A DNA stretch of 64,000 nucleotides from Serinibacter arcticus (GCF_004786095.1 NZ_RHPJ01000005.1:1-64000), one strand, 5' to 3'. Positions 41,834 to 49,743 are shown, numbered from the stretch's first letter. Notes: a model not told the origin generated them from the sequence alone. Numbers and translations: made by a program.

Positions 41834-42474
41834 GCCATCGCCTCGGCGTCGCCCGCCGCGGCGCGGTAGCGCTCCATCAGCGCGGCGTTGGCGTCGTAGC
41901 GTTCCCCGGCCCGCACCTCGGCCTGGTGGTGCAGCGCGTAGACGCGGCCCTCGTGCCGCACGGGCGGCTCACCGAGCACGGTCCCGTGCGCGAGGTACCA
42001 GGCGGCGTCCTCGAAGCCCCAGCCGCGGAAGCGCTCGTCCTGGCCCCCGTGCGCGGCCCAGGTCTCCGGCGTCGTCACGTACACGCCGGAGCAGGCGCCG
42101 TTGACGAGCTCGAAGTCGCAGTCCGCGGCCGCCCGGCCCGACGTCAGCTGGGCGGTGCCCCGGGCGCCGAGCCAGTGGTAGGCCGTGTACGGCAGGTGCA
42201 CCCGTCCGCTCGTGCGTGCCGCTGCCACCGCTGAGCGCAGCGGGCCGACCTCGGGGATCGTGTCGGCGTCGTTGAGCACGACGACGTCGTCCGGCCCGAC
42301 CGACGCCACGGCGCGGTTGCGGCATGCGGCGAGCACGAAGACGTCGTCGTCGGTGTCGATCGTCCTGACCGTCGCCTCGGGAACGTGGTCGGCGTACCAC
42401 CGCGTCAGCACCTCGAAGGAGCTGACGCGGGTCGGGGCGGGCCGCCACGGGATGACGACGGTGAACGAGGGCAT
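41785..42474 (-). CDS. GT2/GT-A-like glycosyltransferase (galactosyltransferase-like)
   Basis: A 229-residue protein starting M-P-S-F-T-V-V-I-P-W-R-P, with V-V-L-N-D-A-D-T-I-P (DxD-like metal site) and F-R-G-W-G-F-E-D-A-A-W. The last is typical of the C-terminal galactosyltransferase-like part of GT-A enzymes. It is short, without membrane helices, so probably a cytosolic sugar transferase. It converges on and overlaps the GT1 gene. A TACCCT -10 ends six bases before the ATG. Confidence 0.82.
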   Translation of the reverse strand: MPSFTVVIPWRPAPTRVSSFEVLTRWYADHVPEATVRTIDTDDDVFVLAACRNRAVASVGPDDVVVLNDADTIPEVGPLRSAVAAARTSGRVHLPYTAYHWLGARGTAQLTSGRAAADCDFELVNGACSGVYVTTPETWAAHGGQDERFRGWGFEDAAWYLAHGTVLGEPPVRHEGRVYALHHQAEVRAGERYDANAALMERYRAAAGDAEAMAQLVGVGSAEGVVSSS

Positions 42475-42480
42475 CTGCCC

Positions 42481-42486
42481 AGGGTA
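42481..42486 (-). promoter_or_regulatory. -10 element, leaderless start of the GT2-like gene
   Basis: On the minus strand TACCCT lies six bases upstream of the ATG at 42474, with no room for a ribosome-binding site. Confidence 0.5.
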
Positions 42487-42547
42487 GGCCGACGGACATC
42501 CGCCGGACGCAGCTCCTCGTCACCGGGTGCTCCGGCGCGCGCCGACC

Positions 42548-42553
42548 TACGAT
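42548..42553 (+). promoter_or_regulatory. -10 element, leaderless start of the aldo-keto reductase gene
   Basis: TACGAT ends six bases before the GTG at 42560. The adjacent divergent gene shows the same layout. Confidence 0.55.
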
Positions 42554-42559
42554 CGGGGC

Positions 42560-43600
42560 GTGGACATCCATCCCGCCTACCAGGCCGACGACGACCGCTA
42601 CTCGCGCATGACCTACGCCCGCTCCGGGACCTCGGGGCTCAAGCTGCCCCGCATCTCCCTCGGGCTCTGGCACAACTTCGGTGACACCAACGACCGCCGC
42701 ACGCAGCGCGACATGCTGCGCGCCGCGTTCGACCACGGCGTCACGCACTTCGACCTCGCCAACAACTACGGCCCGCCCTACGGCGCGGCGGAGGCGAGCT
42801 TTGGCCGCCACTTCGCGGCCGACTGGCGCCCGTACCGCGACGAGCTGCTCATCTCCTCCAAGGCCGGCTACGACATGTGGCCCGGCCCGTACGGCGACGG
42901 CGGTTCGCGCAAGTACCTGATCTCCTCGCTCGACCAGTCCCTGCAGCGCATGGGCCTGGACTACGTGGACGTCTTCTACTCCCACCGCCGCGACCCCGAG
43001 ACGCCGCTCGAGGAGACGATGGGCGCTCTCGACCACATCGTCCGCTCGGGCAAGGCGCTGTACGTCGGCATCTCGAGCTACAACGCCGCCGACACCGCTC
43101 GCGCGTCGGAGATCCTGCGCGACCTCGGAACCCCGCTGACGCTGCACCAGCCGCGCTACTCGATGCTCGACCGCTGGATCGAGGAGCCGGGGGCGCACGA
43201 CAGCGCCGACGCGCGCAGCCTGCAGGACGTGCTCGACGCCGAGGGCGTGGGCTCCATCGTCTTCTCCCCGCTCGAGCAGGGTCTGCTGACCTCGCGCTAC
43301 CTCGACGGGATCCCCGAGGACTCGCGCGTCGGCAAGGACGGGCGCTACCTCAGCAGCGACAACCTGGCGCCGGACCGCCTGGCCAAGGTGCGCGCGCTCG
43401 CGCCGATCGCGGAGGGTCGCGGCCAGAGCATCGCGCAGCTCGCGCTGTCCTGGGTGCTGCGCGGCGGACGCGTGACGTCCGCGATCGTCGGGGCCTCCTC
43501 CGTGGAGCAGCTGCTCGGCACGGTGGCGGCCGGGTCGGCGCCCGACCTGACCGCTGACGAGGTCTCCGCCGTCGAGCAGGCCCTGGCGGCCACCGCCTGA
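42560..43600 (+). CDS. Aldo/keto reductase (YghZ/AKR14-like)
   Basis: A 346-residue (beta/alpha)8 NADPH-dependent reductase. Catalytic residues are visible in order: Asp and Tyr in F-D-L-A-N-N-Y-G, Lys in I-S-S-K-A-G-Y, His in Y-S-H-R-R-D-P. The phosphate-binding end (A-I-V-G-A-S-S-V-E-Q) is intact. W-P-G-P-Y-G-D-G-G-S-R-K and length match the YghZ group, which reduces methylglyoxal-type aldehydes; the physiological substrate here is unknown. GTG is chosen from the -10 spacing; a strong hairpin follows the stop. Confidence 0.93.
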   Translation: MDIHPAYQADDDRYSRMTYARSGTSGLKLPRISLGLWHNFGDTNDRRTQRDMLRAAFDHGVTHFDLANNYGPPYGAAEASFGRHFAADWRPYRDELLISSKAGYDMWPGPYGDGGSRKYLISSLDQSLQRMGLDYVDVFYSHRRDPETPLEETMGALDHIVRSGKALYVGISSYNAADTARASEILRDLGTPLTLHQPRYSMLDRWIEEPGAHDSADARSLQDVLDAEGVGSIVFSPLEQGLLTSRYLDGIPEDSRVGKDGRYLSSDNLAPDRLAKVRALAPIAEGRGQSIAQLALSWVLRGGRVTSAIVGASSVEQLLGTVAAGSAPDLTADEVSAVEQALAATA

Positions 43601-43622
43601 TCGCGCTCGTCCCACCGGCCTC

Positions 43623-43681
43623 GCCGAGAATGCGCACGGCTGCTCCGTCCAGCGGATGGAGCAGCCGTGCGCACTCTCGGC
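43623..43681. terminator. Long hairpin terminator after the aldo-keto reductase
   Basis: Arms 43623-43646 and 43658-43681 pair over 24 nt with one mismatch. It lies between convergent genes. The arm contains TGCGCACGG and its complement, resembling the dispersed GTGCAC hairpins at 13.4 and 47.8 kb. Confidence 0.8.
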
Positions 43682-43730
43682 CTGGGGGTGGGACCGGGCG
43701 GGGTGGGTCGGCCGGGGGTGAGCCGCGAGG

Positions 43731-45647
43731 TCAGGCGGCGAGCGTCGCGTCAGCTCCGGCGTCGCGCCACAGGCGGGCGTACGCACCGTCACGCGCGAGC
43801 AGCTCCGCGTGCGTGCCCTGCTCCACCACGCGGCCGTCACCCAGGACGGCGATGACGTCGGCGTCGCGCACGGTCGAGAGGCGGTGCGCGATCGTGATGG
43901 TCGTGCGGCCGCGCGCGACGACGTCGAGCGCCTCCTGCACGGCGCGCTCGGTCGTGTTGTCGAGCGCGGAGGTGGCCTCGTCGAGCACGAGGACGCGCGG
44001 GTCGCGCAGCAGGGTGCGGGCGATGGCCACGCGCTGACGCTCCCCGCCGGAGAACCGGTGGCCGCGCGCGCCCACCAGGGTGTCGTAGCCGTCGGGGAGC
44101 GCCGTCACGACGTCGTGCAGCCGCGCCGCGCGGGCCGCCGCCTCGATCTCGGCGTCGGACGCGTCCGGCTTCGCCGCGCGCAGGTTGTCCGCGATGCTCG
44201 CGTGCAGCAGGTAGGACTCCTGCGACACGACGCCGACCGCGGCGGCCAGGTCCGCGAGCGTCACGTCGCGCACGTCGACGCCGTCGATCCGGACGGCGCC
44301 GGACGTCACGTCGTGCAGGCGCGGGACGAGCGAGGACAGCGTGGTCTTGCCGGATCCGGTCGCGCCGACCAGAGCCAGGTGGCCGCCGGCCGGCACGCTC
44401 AGGTTGACGTGGGCGACGGCGTCGCGCGCGGCACCCGGGTAGCGGAAGGTGACGTCGTCGAACGCCACGGCGCCGGCGACGGCCGCGAACGGCACGGGCT
44501 CGGCCGGGTCGTCGATGAGGACGGGCAGGTCCATGTGCTCGAACAGGCGCGAGAACAGCGCGGTCGAGGCGGTGAGCTGCACGCCGACGTCGAGGAGTCC
44601 CGTGAGCGGGCGGAACAGCGCACCCTGCAGCGCGGTGAACGCCACCAGCGTGCCGATGGTCATGCCGCCCGACGTCGCGGGCAGGCCCGCCGCCAGGTAC
44701 AGGATCGCGGGGATGGCCGCGAAGATGATCGACATCGTGGCCATGCGCCAGCGACCGGCGAGCTGCGCCGCGACCTCGAGGCCGAGCATGCCGCGCGAGG
44801 AGTCGGTGAACCGGGCCGCCAGGGCGGGACCGCTGCCGAGCGTCTTGGCGAGCGTGATGCCGCTGATCGAGAGGGACTCGTCGATCTGGCCGTGCAGGTC
44901 CGCGAGCGCCGCCTGGCGGCGCGCCGTGACCTCGCGCCGCATCGAGGCGACCTTGCGGCTGACCCAGATCGCCGGCGGGACGACCACGAGCGAGATGAGC
45001 GTGAGCCGCCAGCTGAGCGCGAGCATCGCGATCAGCGTGCCGACGACGGTGGTGACGTTGGCGGCCGCCGTCGTGGCGGAGGAGGTGACGACGCTCTGGA
45101 CGCCCGCGATGTCGTTCGTCAGGCGCGAGGTGACCTCGCCGGCTCGCGTCCGGGTGAAGAAGCCGAGGTCCTGCCGCTGCAGGTGGGAGAAGAGCCGCGT
45201 GCGCAGGTCGTGCATGATGCGCTGCCCGACGCCGGTCGAGAGCCAGGTCTGCAGCACGCCGATGACGGCGGTGGCGGCGGCGACGGCGACGAGCGCGAGG
45301 ACGCAGCGCAGCAGCAGGCTCAGGTCCTGGTTCGGGAGGGCGATGTCGATGATCTCGCGCGTGAGGAACGGGGTGGCCAGGCCGACCGCCGAGGACGCGA
45401 CGATGAGCAGCACGACGACCGCCAGGCGCGGACGGTGCGGGGAGAACAGGCCGCCGATGCGGCGGTAGGAGACCGGGTGGGCCTCGAGCTGGGCGAGGTC
45501 GGCCGGGTCGCGGCGCGCGGGCTCACCGCGGCCTCCGGGGTGGCCGGACGGCCCGGACGTGCCGGACTTGCCGCCGGCCGTGCGGGCGGCGGAGGTGCGG
45601 GGGGCGGCGTCGTTGCCGCGTGAGCTCGTGGTGGGGGTGGTGGTCAT
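43731..45647 (-). CDS. ABC exporter, fused permease and ATPase
   Basis: A 638-residue half-transporter of the ABCB/MsbA type. A ~70-residue polar tail precedes six membrane helices (~75-370). The nucleotide-binding domain has Walker A G-A-T-G-S-G-K-T-T, Q-loop S-Q-E-S-Y-L, signature F-S-G-G-E-R-Q and Walker B V-L-V-L-D-E-A-T-S-A-L-D. It works as a dimer to export a drug or lipid. It is divergent from a MarR gene with a three-half-site operator between, so MarR control is likely. ATG at 45647 follows GAGGT. Confidence 0.93.
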   Translation of the reverse strand: MTTTPTTSSRGNDAAPRTSAARTAGGKSGTSGPSGHPGGRGEPARRDPADLAQLEAHPVSYRRIGGLFSPHRPRLAVVVLLIVASSAVGLATPFLTREIIDIALPNQDLSLLLRCVLALVAVAAATAVIGVLQTWLSTGVGQRIMHDLRTRLFSHLQRQDLGFFTRTRAGEVTSRLTNDIAGVQSVVTSSATTAAANVTTVVGTLIAMLALSWRLTLISLVVVPPAIWVSRKVASMRREVTARRQAALADLHGQIDESLSISGITLAKTLGSGPALAARFTDSSRGMLGLEVAAQLAGRWRMATMSIIFAAIPAILYLAAGLPATSGGMTIGTLVAFTALQGALFRPLTGLLDVGVQLTASTALFSRLFEHMDLPVLIDDPAEPVPFAAVAGAVAFDDVTFRYPGAARDAVAHVNLSVPAGGHLALVGATGSGKTTLSSLVPRLHDVTSGAVRIDGVDVRDVTLADLAAAVGVVSQESYLLHASIADNLRAAKPDASDAEIEAAARAARLHDVVTALPDGYDTLVGARGHRFSGGERQRVAIARTLLRDPRVLVLDEATSALDNTTERAVQEALDVVARGRTTITIAHRLSTVRDADVIAVLGDGRVVEQGTHAELLARDGAYARLWRDAGADATLAA

Positions 45648-45676
45648 GGGGACCTCATCTCGTCGGTGTCATATGC

Positions 45677-45697
45677 TGAGGTTACCTCACTATGAGG
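45677..45697. promoter_or_regulatory. MarR-type operator, three alternating half-sites
   Basis: TGAGG-TTA-CCTCA-CTA-TGAGG gives two overlapping palindromes (45677-45689 is a perfect 13-bp palindrome). It lies in the 72-bp gap between the ABC exporter and marR genes and would cover both promoters. Confidence 0.7.
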
Positions 45698-45706
45698 CTG
45701 CCGCGC

Positions 45707-45712
45707 TAGTGT
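45707..45712 (+). promoter_or_regulatory. -10 element, leaderless start of marR
   Basis: TAGTGT ends seven bases before the ATG at 45720 and ten bases after the operator, so a bound MarR protein would block it. Confidence 0.5.
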
Positions 45713-45719
45713 GGGTGTC

Positions 45720-46271
45720 ATGAATCACGACGAGAGCGGGGTGGGCGCCGCTCGTGCGGACCCCGCCGCGCGCCCGACGGCGTTCGCGCGCACGGGCGTG
45801 CCCGAGGCCGATCTGATCCTCGAGGCGGCGCGCGCGCTGCGCCGGACCTGGGGCGAGGGCCTCGCGGCGCACGACCTGTCGCCGCACGAGTCGCGGGCGC
45901 TGCGGGTGGTCGTGCGCGCGTGCGGGCCCGCGGAGGGTTCGGCCGACTCCCGCGCCGCGGGCGACGACGACGCGGCCGTCGCCCCCCGCCTCGCCGATCT
46001 CGCGACGGCGCTGCGCATCGCTCCGCGCTCGGCGACCGAGGTGGTGGACAGGCTGGTGGCGCGCGGGCTCGTCGAGCGCCGGCCGAGCGCGAGCGACCGC
46101 CGGGCGACCGAGGTCGTCCCGACGGCCGCGGGGCTGCAGGAGCACGGCGCCGTGGAGCGCTCGTGGGGCGACGCCGCGCGGCGGTTCCTCGAACCGCTGG
46201 ACGACGACGACCGCCGTCAGCTCGCCGCGCTGCTCACCCGGCTGGCGCACCGGGACGACGACCCGCGCTGA
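45720..46271 (+). CDS. MarR family transcriptional regulator
   Basis: A 183-residue MarR protein. The winged helix is clear: L-A-T-A-L-R-I-A-P-R-S-A-T-E-V-V-D-R-L-V-A-R-G-L-V-E-R, then the wing R-R-P-S-A-S-D-R-R-A-T-E-V. An insert rich in Ala/Gly/Asp (~75-90) is unlike most family members. It would repress the divergent ABC exporter and itself until a ligand binds. ATG at 45720 fits the -10; an upstream GTG would overlap the promoter. Confidence 0.9.
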   Translation: MNHDESGVGAARADPAARPTAFARTGVPEADLILEAARALRRTWGEGLAAHDLSPHESRALRVVVRACGPAEGSADSRAAGDDDAAVAPRLADLATALRIAPRSATEVVDRLVARGLVERRPSASDRRATEVVPTAAGLQEHGAVERSWGDAARRFLEPLDDDDRRQLAALLTRLAHRDDDPR

Positions 46272-46295
46272 GCGACAGCGGAGCCGGCGCTCAGC
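46267..46295. terminator. Bidirectional hairpin containing both stop codons
   Basis: GCTGAGCG (46267-46274) pairs with CGCTCAGC (46288-46295). The marR stop and the stop of the convergent SnoaL-like gene lie inside the two arms. Confidence 0.55.
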
Positions 46296-46782
46296 CGAAC
46301 TGCGGCGCCGAGGTCTTCGGGTCCAGCGCGACCGAGGTGTGCTCGTGCAGCACGCGCCACGCGCCGTCGTCGCCGCGGCGGATCAGCCACGTGAGGCGGT
46401 TCCACATGCCGTACCGCTCGGAGCCGTCCGGCTCGACGACGGCGTAGCGGACCCGGCCGAACGCCGTCGCGAGGTCGCCGGCGACGTGGACCGTCAGCGG
46501 GTCGATCTCGGCCACGTTGCGGTCGTCCTCCCCGAGGTCGCCGAACCAGTCGGTGACCTGGAGACGCCACGCGGCGCTGCCCACGATGGGAGCGGGGCTG
46601 AAGAGGTCGTGCACGACGACGTCGTCGTCGTACAGCGCGAGGAAGCCGTCGAGGTCGGCGGCCGCCGCGGCGTCGCCGTAGGCCCTGGCCAGGGCCGCGA
46701 TCGCCTCGCGGGCGGTGTCGCCGCGCACGCCGTCGGCGTTCTCGGGGTCGGCGGTCGCGGGGTTCTCGGTGTCGTTCGCCAT
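46291..46782 (-). CDS. SnoaL-like / DUF4440 family protein (NTF2-like fold)
   Basis: A 163-residue protein. After a Thr/Glu/Asp-rich leader it has the NTF2-like pattern: a long helix (A-L-A-R-A-Y-G-D-A-A-A-A-A-D-L-D-G-F-L-A-L-Y-D-D-D), then V-V-V-H-D-L, a mid-domain L-T-V-H-V-A-G-D-L-A-T-A and W-R-V-L-H-E-H-T-S-V at the end. Such cone-shaped proteins are isomerases, cyclases or ligand binders; which applies is unknown. ATG at 46782 has GAGGA nearby. Confidence 0.83.
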   Translation of the reverse strand: MANDTENPATADPENADGVRGDTAREAIAALARAYGDAAAAADLDGFLALYDDDVVVHDLFSPAPIVGSAAWRLQVTDWFGDLGEDDRNVAEIDPLTVHVAGDLATAFGRVRYAVVEPDGSERYGMWNRLTWLIRRGDDGAWRVLHEHTSVALDPKTSAPQFG

Positions 46783-46876
46783 GGTGTCCTCGGTTCTTCC
46801 TCGGGGCCGGGTCGGGCGCAGCACGCTCGTGGGCGTCATCCTGATGGACTCCGGCCCCCGGCGGAAGTGTGCGGCG

Positions 46877-47635
46877 CTACTCGCCGAGCATCCGGTAGAG
46901 CTCGCGGCGCAGGTCGTCCATCTTGGCGGTGGCCGTGGCGCGCTGCTCGTCGGTGCCGTTCGTGGCGACCTGGCGCAGCACGTCCACGAGCTTGCGGCCG
47001 GCGAGCATCATGTCGCCCACCTCGGCCCAGGTCTCGGACGCGGGCGCCCAGACCTTCGCCAGCTCCTCCGCGTTCTCGGTGACGTAGGTGCCACCGGCCT
47101 CGGTGAGCGCGTAGGTGGTGCCGCTCCCGGTCTGGCCCTCGACGGGGGCGATGAGACCCTCGTCCGTGAGCTGCGCGAGCGTCGGGTAGACCGATCCGGG
47201 GCTGGTGCGCCAGACGCCGCCCGTGCGCTCTTCGATGGCCTTGATCAGGCCGTAGCCGTTGGCGTCGCCCTCCGCGAGGAGCGACAGGATGGCCTGCCGC
47301 ACGTCGCCTCGGCGCGCACGCCCGCGACCGCGCGGTCCGCCGGGCCCCCCGGGTCCGAACGGACCACCGGGTCCGAAACCGGGACCGAAGCCTCCGCCGA
47401 ACCCCGCGCCGAATCCGGTACCGAAGGATCCGCCGAACGGCCCACCCCGACCGCCGTGTCCGCGGCCCCCACCGCGGCCCCCGCCGTGGCCCCGACGGCC
47501 GCCGCCTCCGGCGTCGCCGCCGAACCGGTCCTGGCCGCCCTCGTCCGGACCCTCGGTCCGGCCCTCTCCGCGACCCCAGGGGCCGCGCGGGCTCCAGCGG
47601 GTCGTGAACCTCTCGTCGTCGTTCATGTGTCGCAT
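46877..47635 (-). CDS. PadR family regulator with Gly-rich N-terminal extension
   Basis: A 252-residue protein. Residues ~20-108 are a Gly/Arg/Pro/Phe low-complexity stretch with repeated G-P-G-G-P and G-F-G units. The PadR winged helix follows (G-D-V-R-Q-A-I-L-S-L-L-A-E-G ... N-G-Y-G-L-I-K-A-I-E-E-R-T, S-P-G-S-V-Y-P-T-L, G-T-T-Y-A-L-T-E-A-G), then a helical dimer domain. Two inverted copies of a CGATATATCG-type site lie upstream, so it probably represses itself. No ABC target gene is adjacent. ATG at 47635 has AGGAG at seven bases. Confidence 0.88.
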   Translation of the reverse strand: MRHMNDDERFTTRWSPRGPWGRGEGRTEGPDEGGQDRFGGDAGGGGRRGHGGGRGGGRGHGGRGGPFGGSFGTGFGAGFGGGFGPGFGPGGPFGPGGPGGPRGRGRARRGDVRQAILSLLAEGDANGYGLIKAIEERTGGVWRTSPGSVYPTLAQLTDEGLIAPVEGQTGSGTTYALTEAGGTYVTENAEELAKVWAPASETWAEVGDMMLAGRKLVDVLRQVATNGTDEQRATATAKMDDLRRELYRMLGE

Positions 47636-47661
47636 GGTGGTTCTCCTTGGTGTGCGATGGG

Positions 47662-47712
47662 TACCGATATATCGTGAAGGACGTCCGAGCGATTGTCAAC
47701 GATGTATCGGTA
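47662..47712 (-). promoter_or_regulatory. PadR promoter with paired inverted operators
   Basis: TACCGATATATCGT (47662-47675) and ACGATGTATCGGTA (47699-47712) are inverted copies differing at one base, 23 bp apart. On the minus strand a consensus-like -35 TTGACA (47694-47699) abuts the distal copy, and the proximal copy covers the -10. Both together suggest repression by a PadR dimer pair. Confidence 0.7.
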
Positions 47713-47784
47713 ACGCCTGCACGAAGGCGGTGAGCCGCGCCATCCGGCGTCCGGCCACGACAAGTGCGGGCGTCGGTCAACGGA

Positions 47785-47880
47785 CCTTCGGTGTGCGTGG
47801 ATGGCTGCTTCTGGCCCGGCCCGACGGCCATCCGTGCACAGCGAAGGCTCATTCCGGCCATCCCTGCACACGGAGTGGGG
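47785..47880. repeat. Hairpin plus repeated arm, intergenic
   Basis: Arm 47785-47805 pairs with 47827-47847 (18 of 21). The right-arm sequence (GGCCATCCGTGCACA) is then repeated with changes at 47854-47876. The element matches the arm of the hairpin at 13447-13503 (GGCCATCGGTGCACAACGA). It may terminate the thioesterase gene and belong to a dispersed family. The remaining intergenic bases hold nothing else I can recognise. Confidence 0.6.
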
Positions 47881-47909
47881 CGGGCCGGCATCAGGCCGCC
47901 CCTCGCGGG

Positions 47910-48356
47910 TCACCAGCCCCGCAGCACCGGCTCCGCATCCCGGTAGGCGGAGAAGTCCGCCCGCTCGGCCTCGGAGAACGCCCGCGGGCGCCCGGACGCG
48001 CGGTCGACCTGCACCATGCGCGAGCGCGCCAGCAGCAGCGGGACACCCGATCCCGAGACCACCTCGTAGCCGAAGTCGACCGAGGACGAACCGATGCGCG
48101 AGACCCACACCTCGACCGTCACCGGGTCGGACGTGAACGGCACCGCCGCGAGGTAGTCGATCTCGTGCTTGACGACGACGAGGACCGCGTCCGTCACGGC
48201 GCCCGCCACATCCACGCCCATCCGGGGGAACGTGGCGAACCTGGCGTCGTCGAGGAAGCGCAGGAAGGCCGCGTTGTTCACGTGGCCGAACAGGTCGACG
48301 TCGGACCACCGCACCGGCATCTCGATCCGGGCGCGGCCACCAAGGGGTTCGGTCAT
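47910..48356 (-). CDS. Acyl-CoA thioesterase (4HBT hot-dog fold)
   Basis: A 148-residue hot-dog thioesterase. The active-site strand and helix V-R-W-S-D-V-D-L-F-G-H-V-N-N-A-A-F-L-R-F-L-D-D-A-R (catalytic Asp in W-S-D-V-D) and the late D-F-G-Y-E-V-V match the YbgC/FcbB-like 4-hydroxybenzoyl-CoA thioesterase group. It would hydrolyse a short or medium acyl-CoA. It is divergent from the alpha/beta hydrolase gene 34 bp away. ATG is the first codon before the conserved strand. Confidence 0.9.
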   Translation of the reverse strand: MTEPLGGRARIEMPVRWSDVDLFGHVNNAAFLRFLDDARFATFPRMGVDVAGAVTDAVLVVVKHEIDYLAAVPFTSDPVTVEVWVSRIGSSSVDFGYEVVSGSGVPLLLARSRMVQVDRASGRPRAFSEAERADFSAYRDAEPVLRGW

Positions 48357-48377
48357 GCCCCATTGTGACCACCCGAC

Positions 48378-48383
48378 TACCGT
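48378..48383 (+). promoter_or_regulatory. -10 element, leaderless start of the alpha/beta hydrolase gene
   Basis: TACCGT ends seven bases before the ATG at 48391. Confidence 0.45.
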
Positions 48384-48390
48384 GCGGGGG

Positions 48391-48966
48391 ATGAGCCTCC
48401 TCGCACCGCCCGCCGGTCTCGTCGTCCTGCCGGGCGCCGGCGGCGACCGGGACCAGCGCACGCTCGTCGCGCTCGAGCGCGACCTCGCCGACGCCGCGCC
48501 GGACCTCCGCGTCGTGCGCGCCCACTTCGCCAACCGCGACGCGGGGAGGAAGGGGCCGGAGCGACCCGCCGTCGCCGTCGCCCACGTCGCGACCCTCGTG
48601 ACCGATCTCGCCGCCGAGCTGGGCGTCCCGACGGCGCGCATCGCCGTCGGCGGTCGATCCTTCGGCGGTCGGATGGCGTCGATGGCGGTGGCCGAGGGGC
48701 TCGACGTCGCGGGCCTGGTCCTGCTGTCCTACCCGCTGCACCCGCCGGGCCGTCCCGACACGCTGCGCACCGCACACCTCCCGGCGATCACGGCGCCGAC
48801 GCTCGCGGTGTCCGGGGAGAGGGACCCGTTCGGCACGCCCGACGAGCTCCGCACCCACCTGGGAACCATCACCGGGCCGACCGAGATCGTCCTCGTCCCG
48901 GGCAACCACTCCCCCGCCGACGCACCCGTCCTCGCGGCCGTGCGGAGCTGGCTCCTCGCGACCTGA
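48391..48966 (+). CDS. Small alpha/beta-fold hydrolase (KANL3/Tex30-like)
   Basis: A 191-residue hydrolase: G-A-G-G-D-R-D at the oxyanion side, nucleophile elbow G-G-R-S-F-G-G-R, L-L-S-Y-P-L-H-P-P-G-R, a late S-G-E-R-D-P-F-G (acid) and G-N-H-S (His). The S-Y-P-L-H-P-P-G segment and short length match the Abhydrolase_11/Tex30-type family of unknown substrate. It sits between thioesterase and YggS genes without forming an operon. Confidence 0.85.
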   Translation: MSLLAPPAGLVVLPGAGGDRDQRTLVALERDLADAAPDLRVVRAHFANRDAGRKGPERPAVAVAHVATLVTDLAAELGVPTARIAVGGRSFGGRMASMAVAEGLDVAGLVLLSYPLHPPGRPDTLRTAHLPAITAPTLAVSGERDPFGTPDELRTHLGTITGPTEIVLVPGNHSPADAPVLAAVRSWLLAT

Positions 48967-48996
48967 ACCGCACGGCCCCCGGCCCGGCCGCAGCGC

Positions 48997-49701
48997 TCAG
49001 CGAGCGCCGAACAGCGCCGTCCCGATCCGGACCGTCGTCGCGCCCTCGGCGACCGCGGCCTCCAGGTCGCCGGACATCCCCATCGACAGCTCGTCCATCA
49101 CGACGCCGGCGATCGCCTCCGCGCGCACCCGCCCAGCCACCGCCGCCAGCTCGCGGAAGCACCGGCGCGCCTCGCCGTCGTCGCCGCCGCGTGTCGCGAT
49201 CGTCATGAGCCCCCGCACGCGCAGCCGATCCAGCCCCGCGACCTCGCGCACGAGACCGAGCGCATCCTGGGGCGCGACGCCCGACTTCTCGCTCTCGCGC
49301 GACGTGTTCACCTGCACCAGCACGTCCAGCGTGCGGTCGGCCGCCTCGAGCCGGCGCTGCAGCGCGCGGGCGAGCTCGATCCGGTCGAGCGAGTGCAGCT
49401 CGTCGGCGTGCGCGGCGACGTCGCGCGCCTTGTTCGTCTGCAGCGGACCGAGGAAGACCCAGCGCGGGCCGGGCGGTGGCACGTCGATCAGCGCGGCCAC
49501 CTTGGCCACGAGCTCCTGCGCCCGGGACTCGCCGAGGCGGTCGCACCCGGCCTCGATCGCGAGGCGCACGACGTCGGCGGGCACCGTCTTCGTCACGGCG
49601 AGCAGCCGCACCTCGGCGGGGTCGCGACCGGCAGCCCGAGCGGCGTCGTCGATGCGTCGGCGCACCGCCGCCAGCCGCTCCCGGAACTCCTCGCCACTCA
49701 C
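48997..49701 (-). CDS. YggS/PLPBP pyridoxal-phosphate homeostasis protein
   Basis: A 234-residue single-domain PLP-binding TIM barrel. The Schiff-base Lys is in L-L-A-V-T-K-T; then G-E-S-R-A-Q-E, F-L-G-P-L-Q-T-N-K, V-N-T-S-R-E-S-E-K-S-G and L-S-M-G-M-S-G-D-L-E-A-A-V at the phosphate site. It buffers PLP and has no known enzymatic turnover. In many actinobacteria it lies in the division cluster; here it stands alone. GTG start lies at the first conserved residues. Confidence 0.93.
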   Translation of the reverse strand: MSGEEFRERLAAVRRRIDDAARAAGRDPAEVRLLAVTKTVPADVVRLAIEAGCDRLGESRAQELVAKVAALIDVPPPGPRWVFLGPLQTNKARDVAAHADELHSLDRIELARALQRRLEAADRTLDVLVQVNTSRESEKSGVAPQDALGLVREVAGLDRLRVRGLMTIATRGGDDGEARRCFRELAAVAGRVRAEAIAGVVMDELSMGMSGDLEAAVAEGATTVRIGTALFGAR

Positions 49702-49743
49702 CCGCCCAGCCTGCCACGAGGCGCGCGCCGCACCCGAAAGAGC

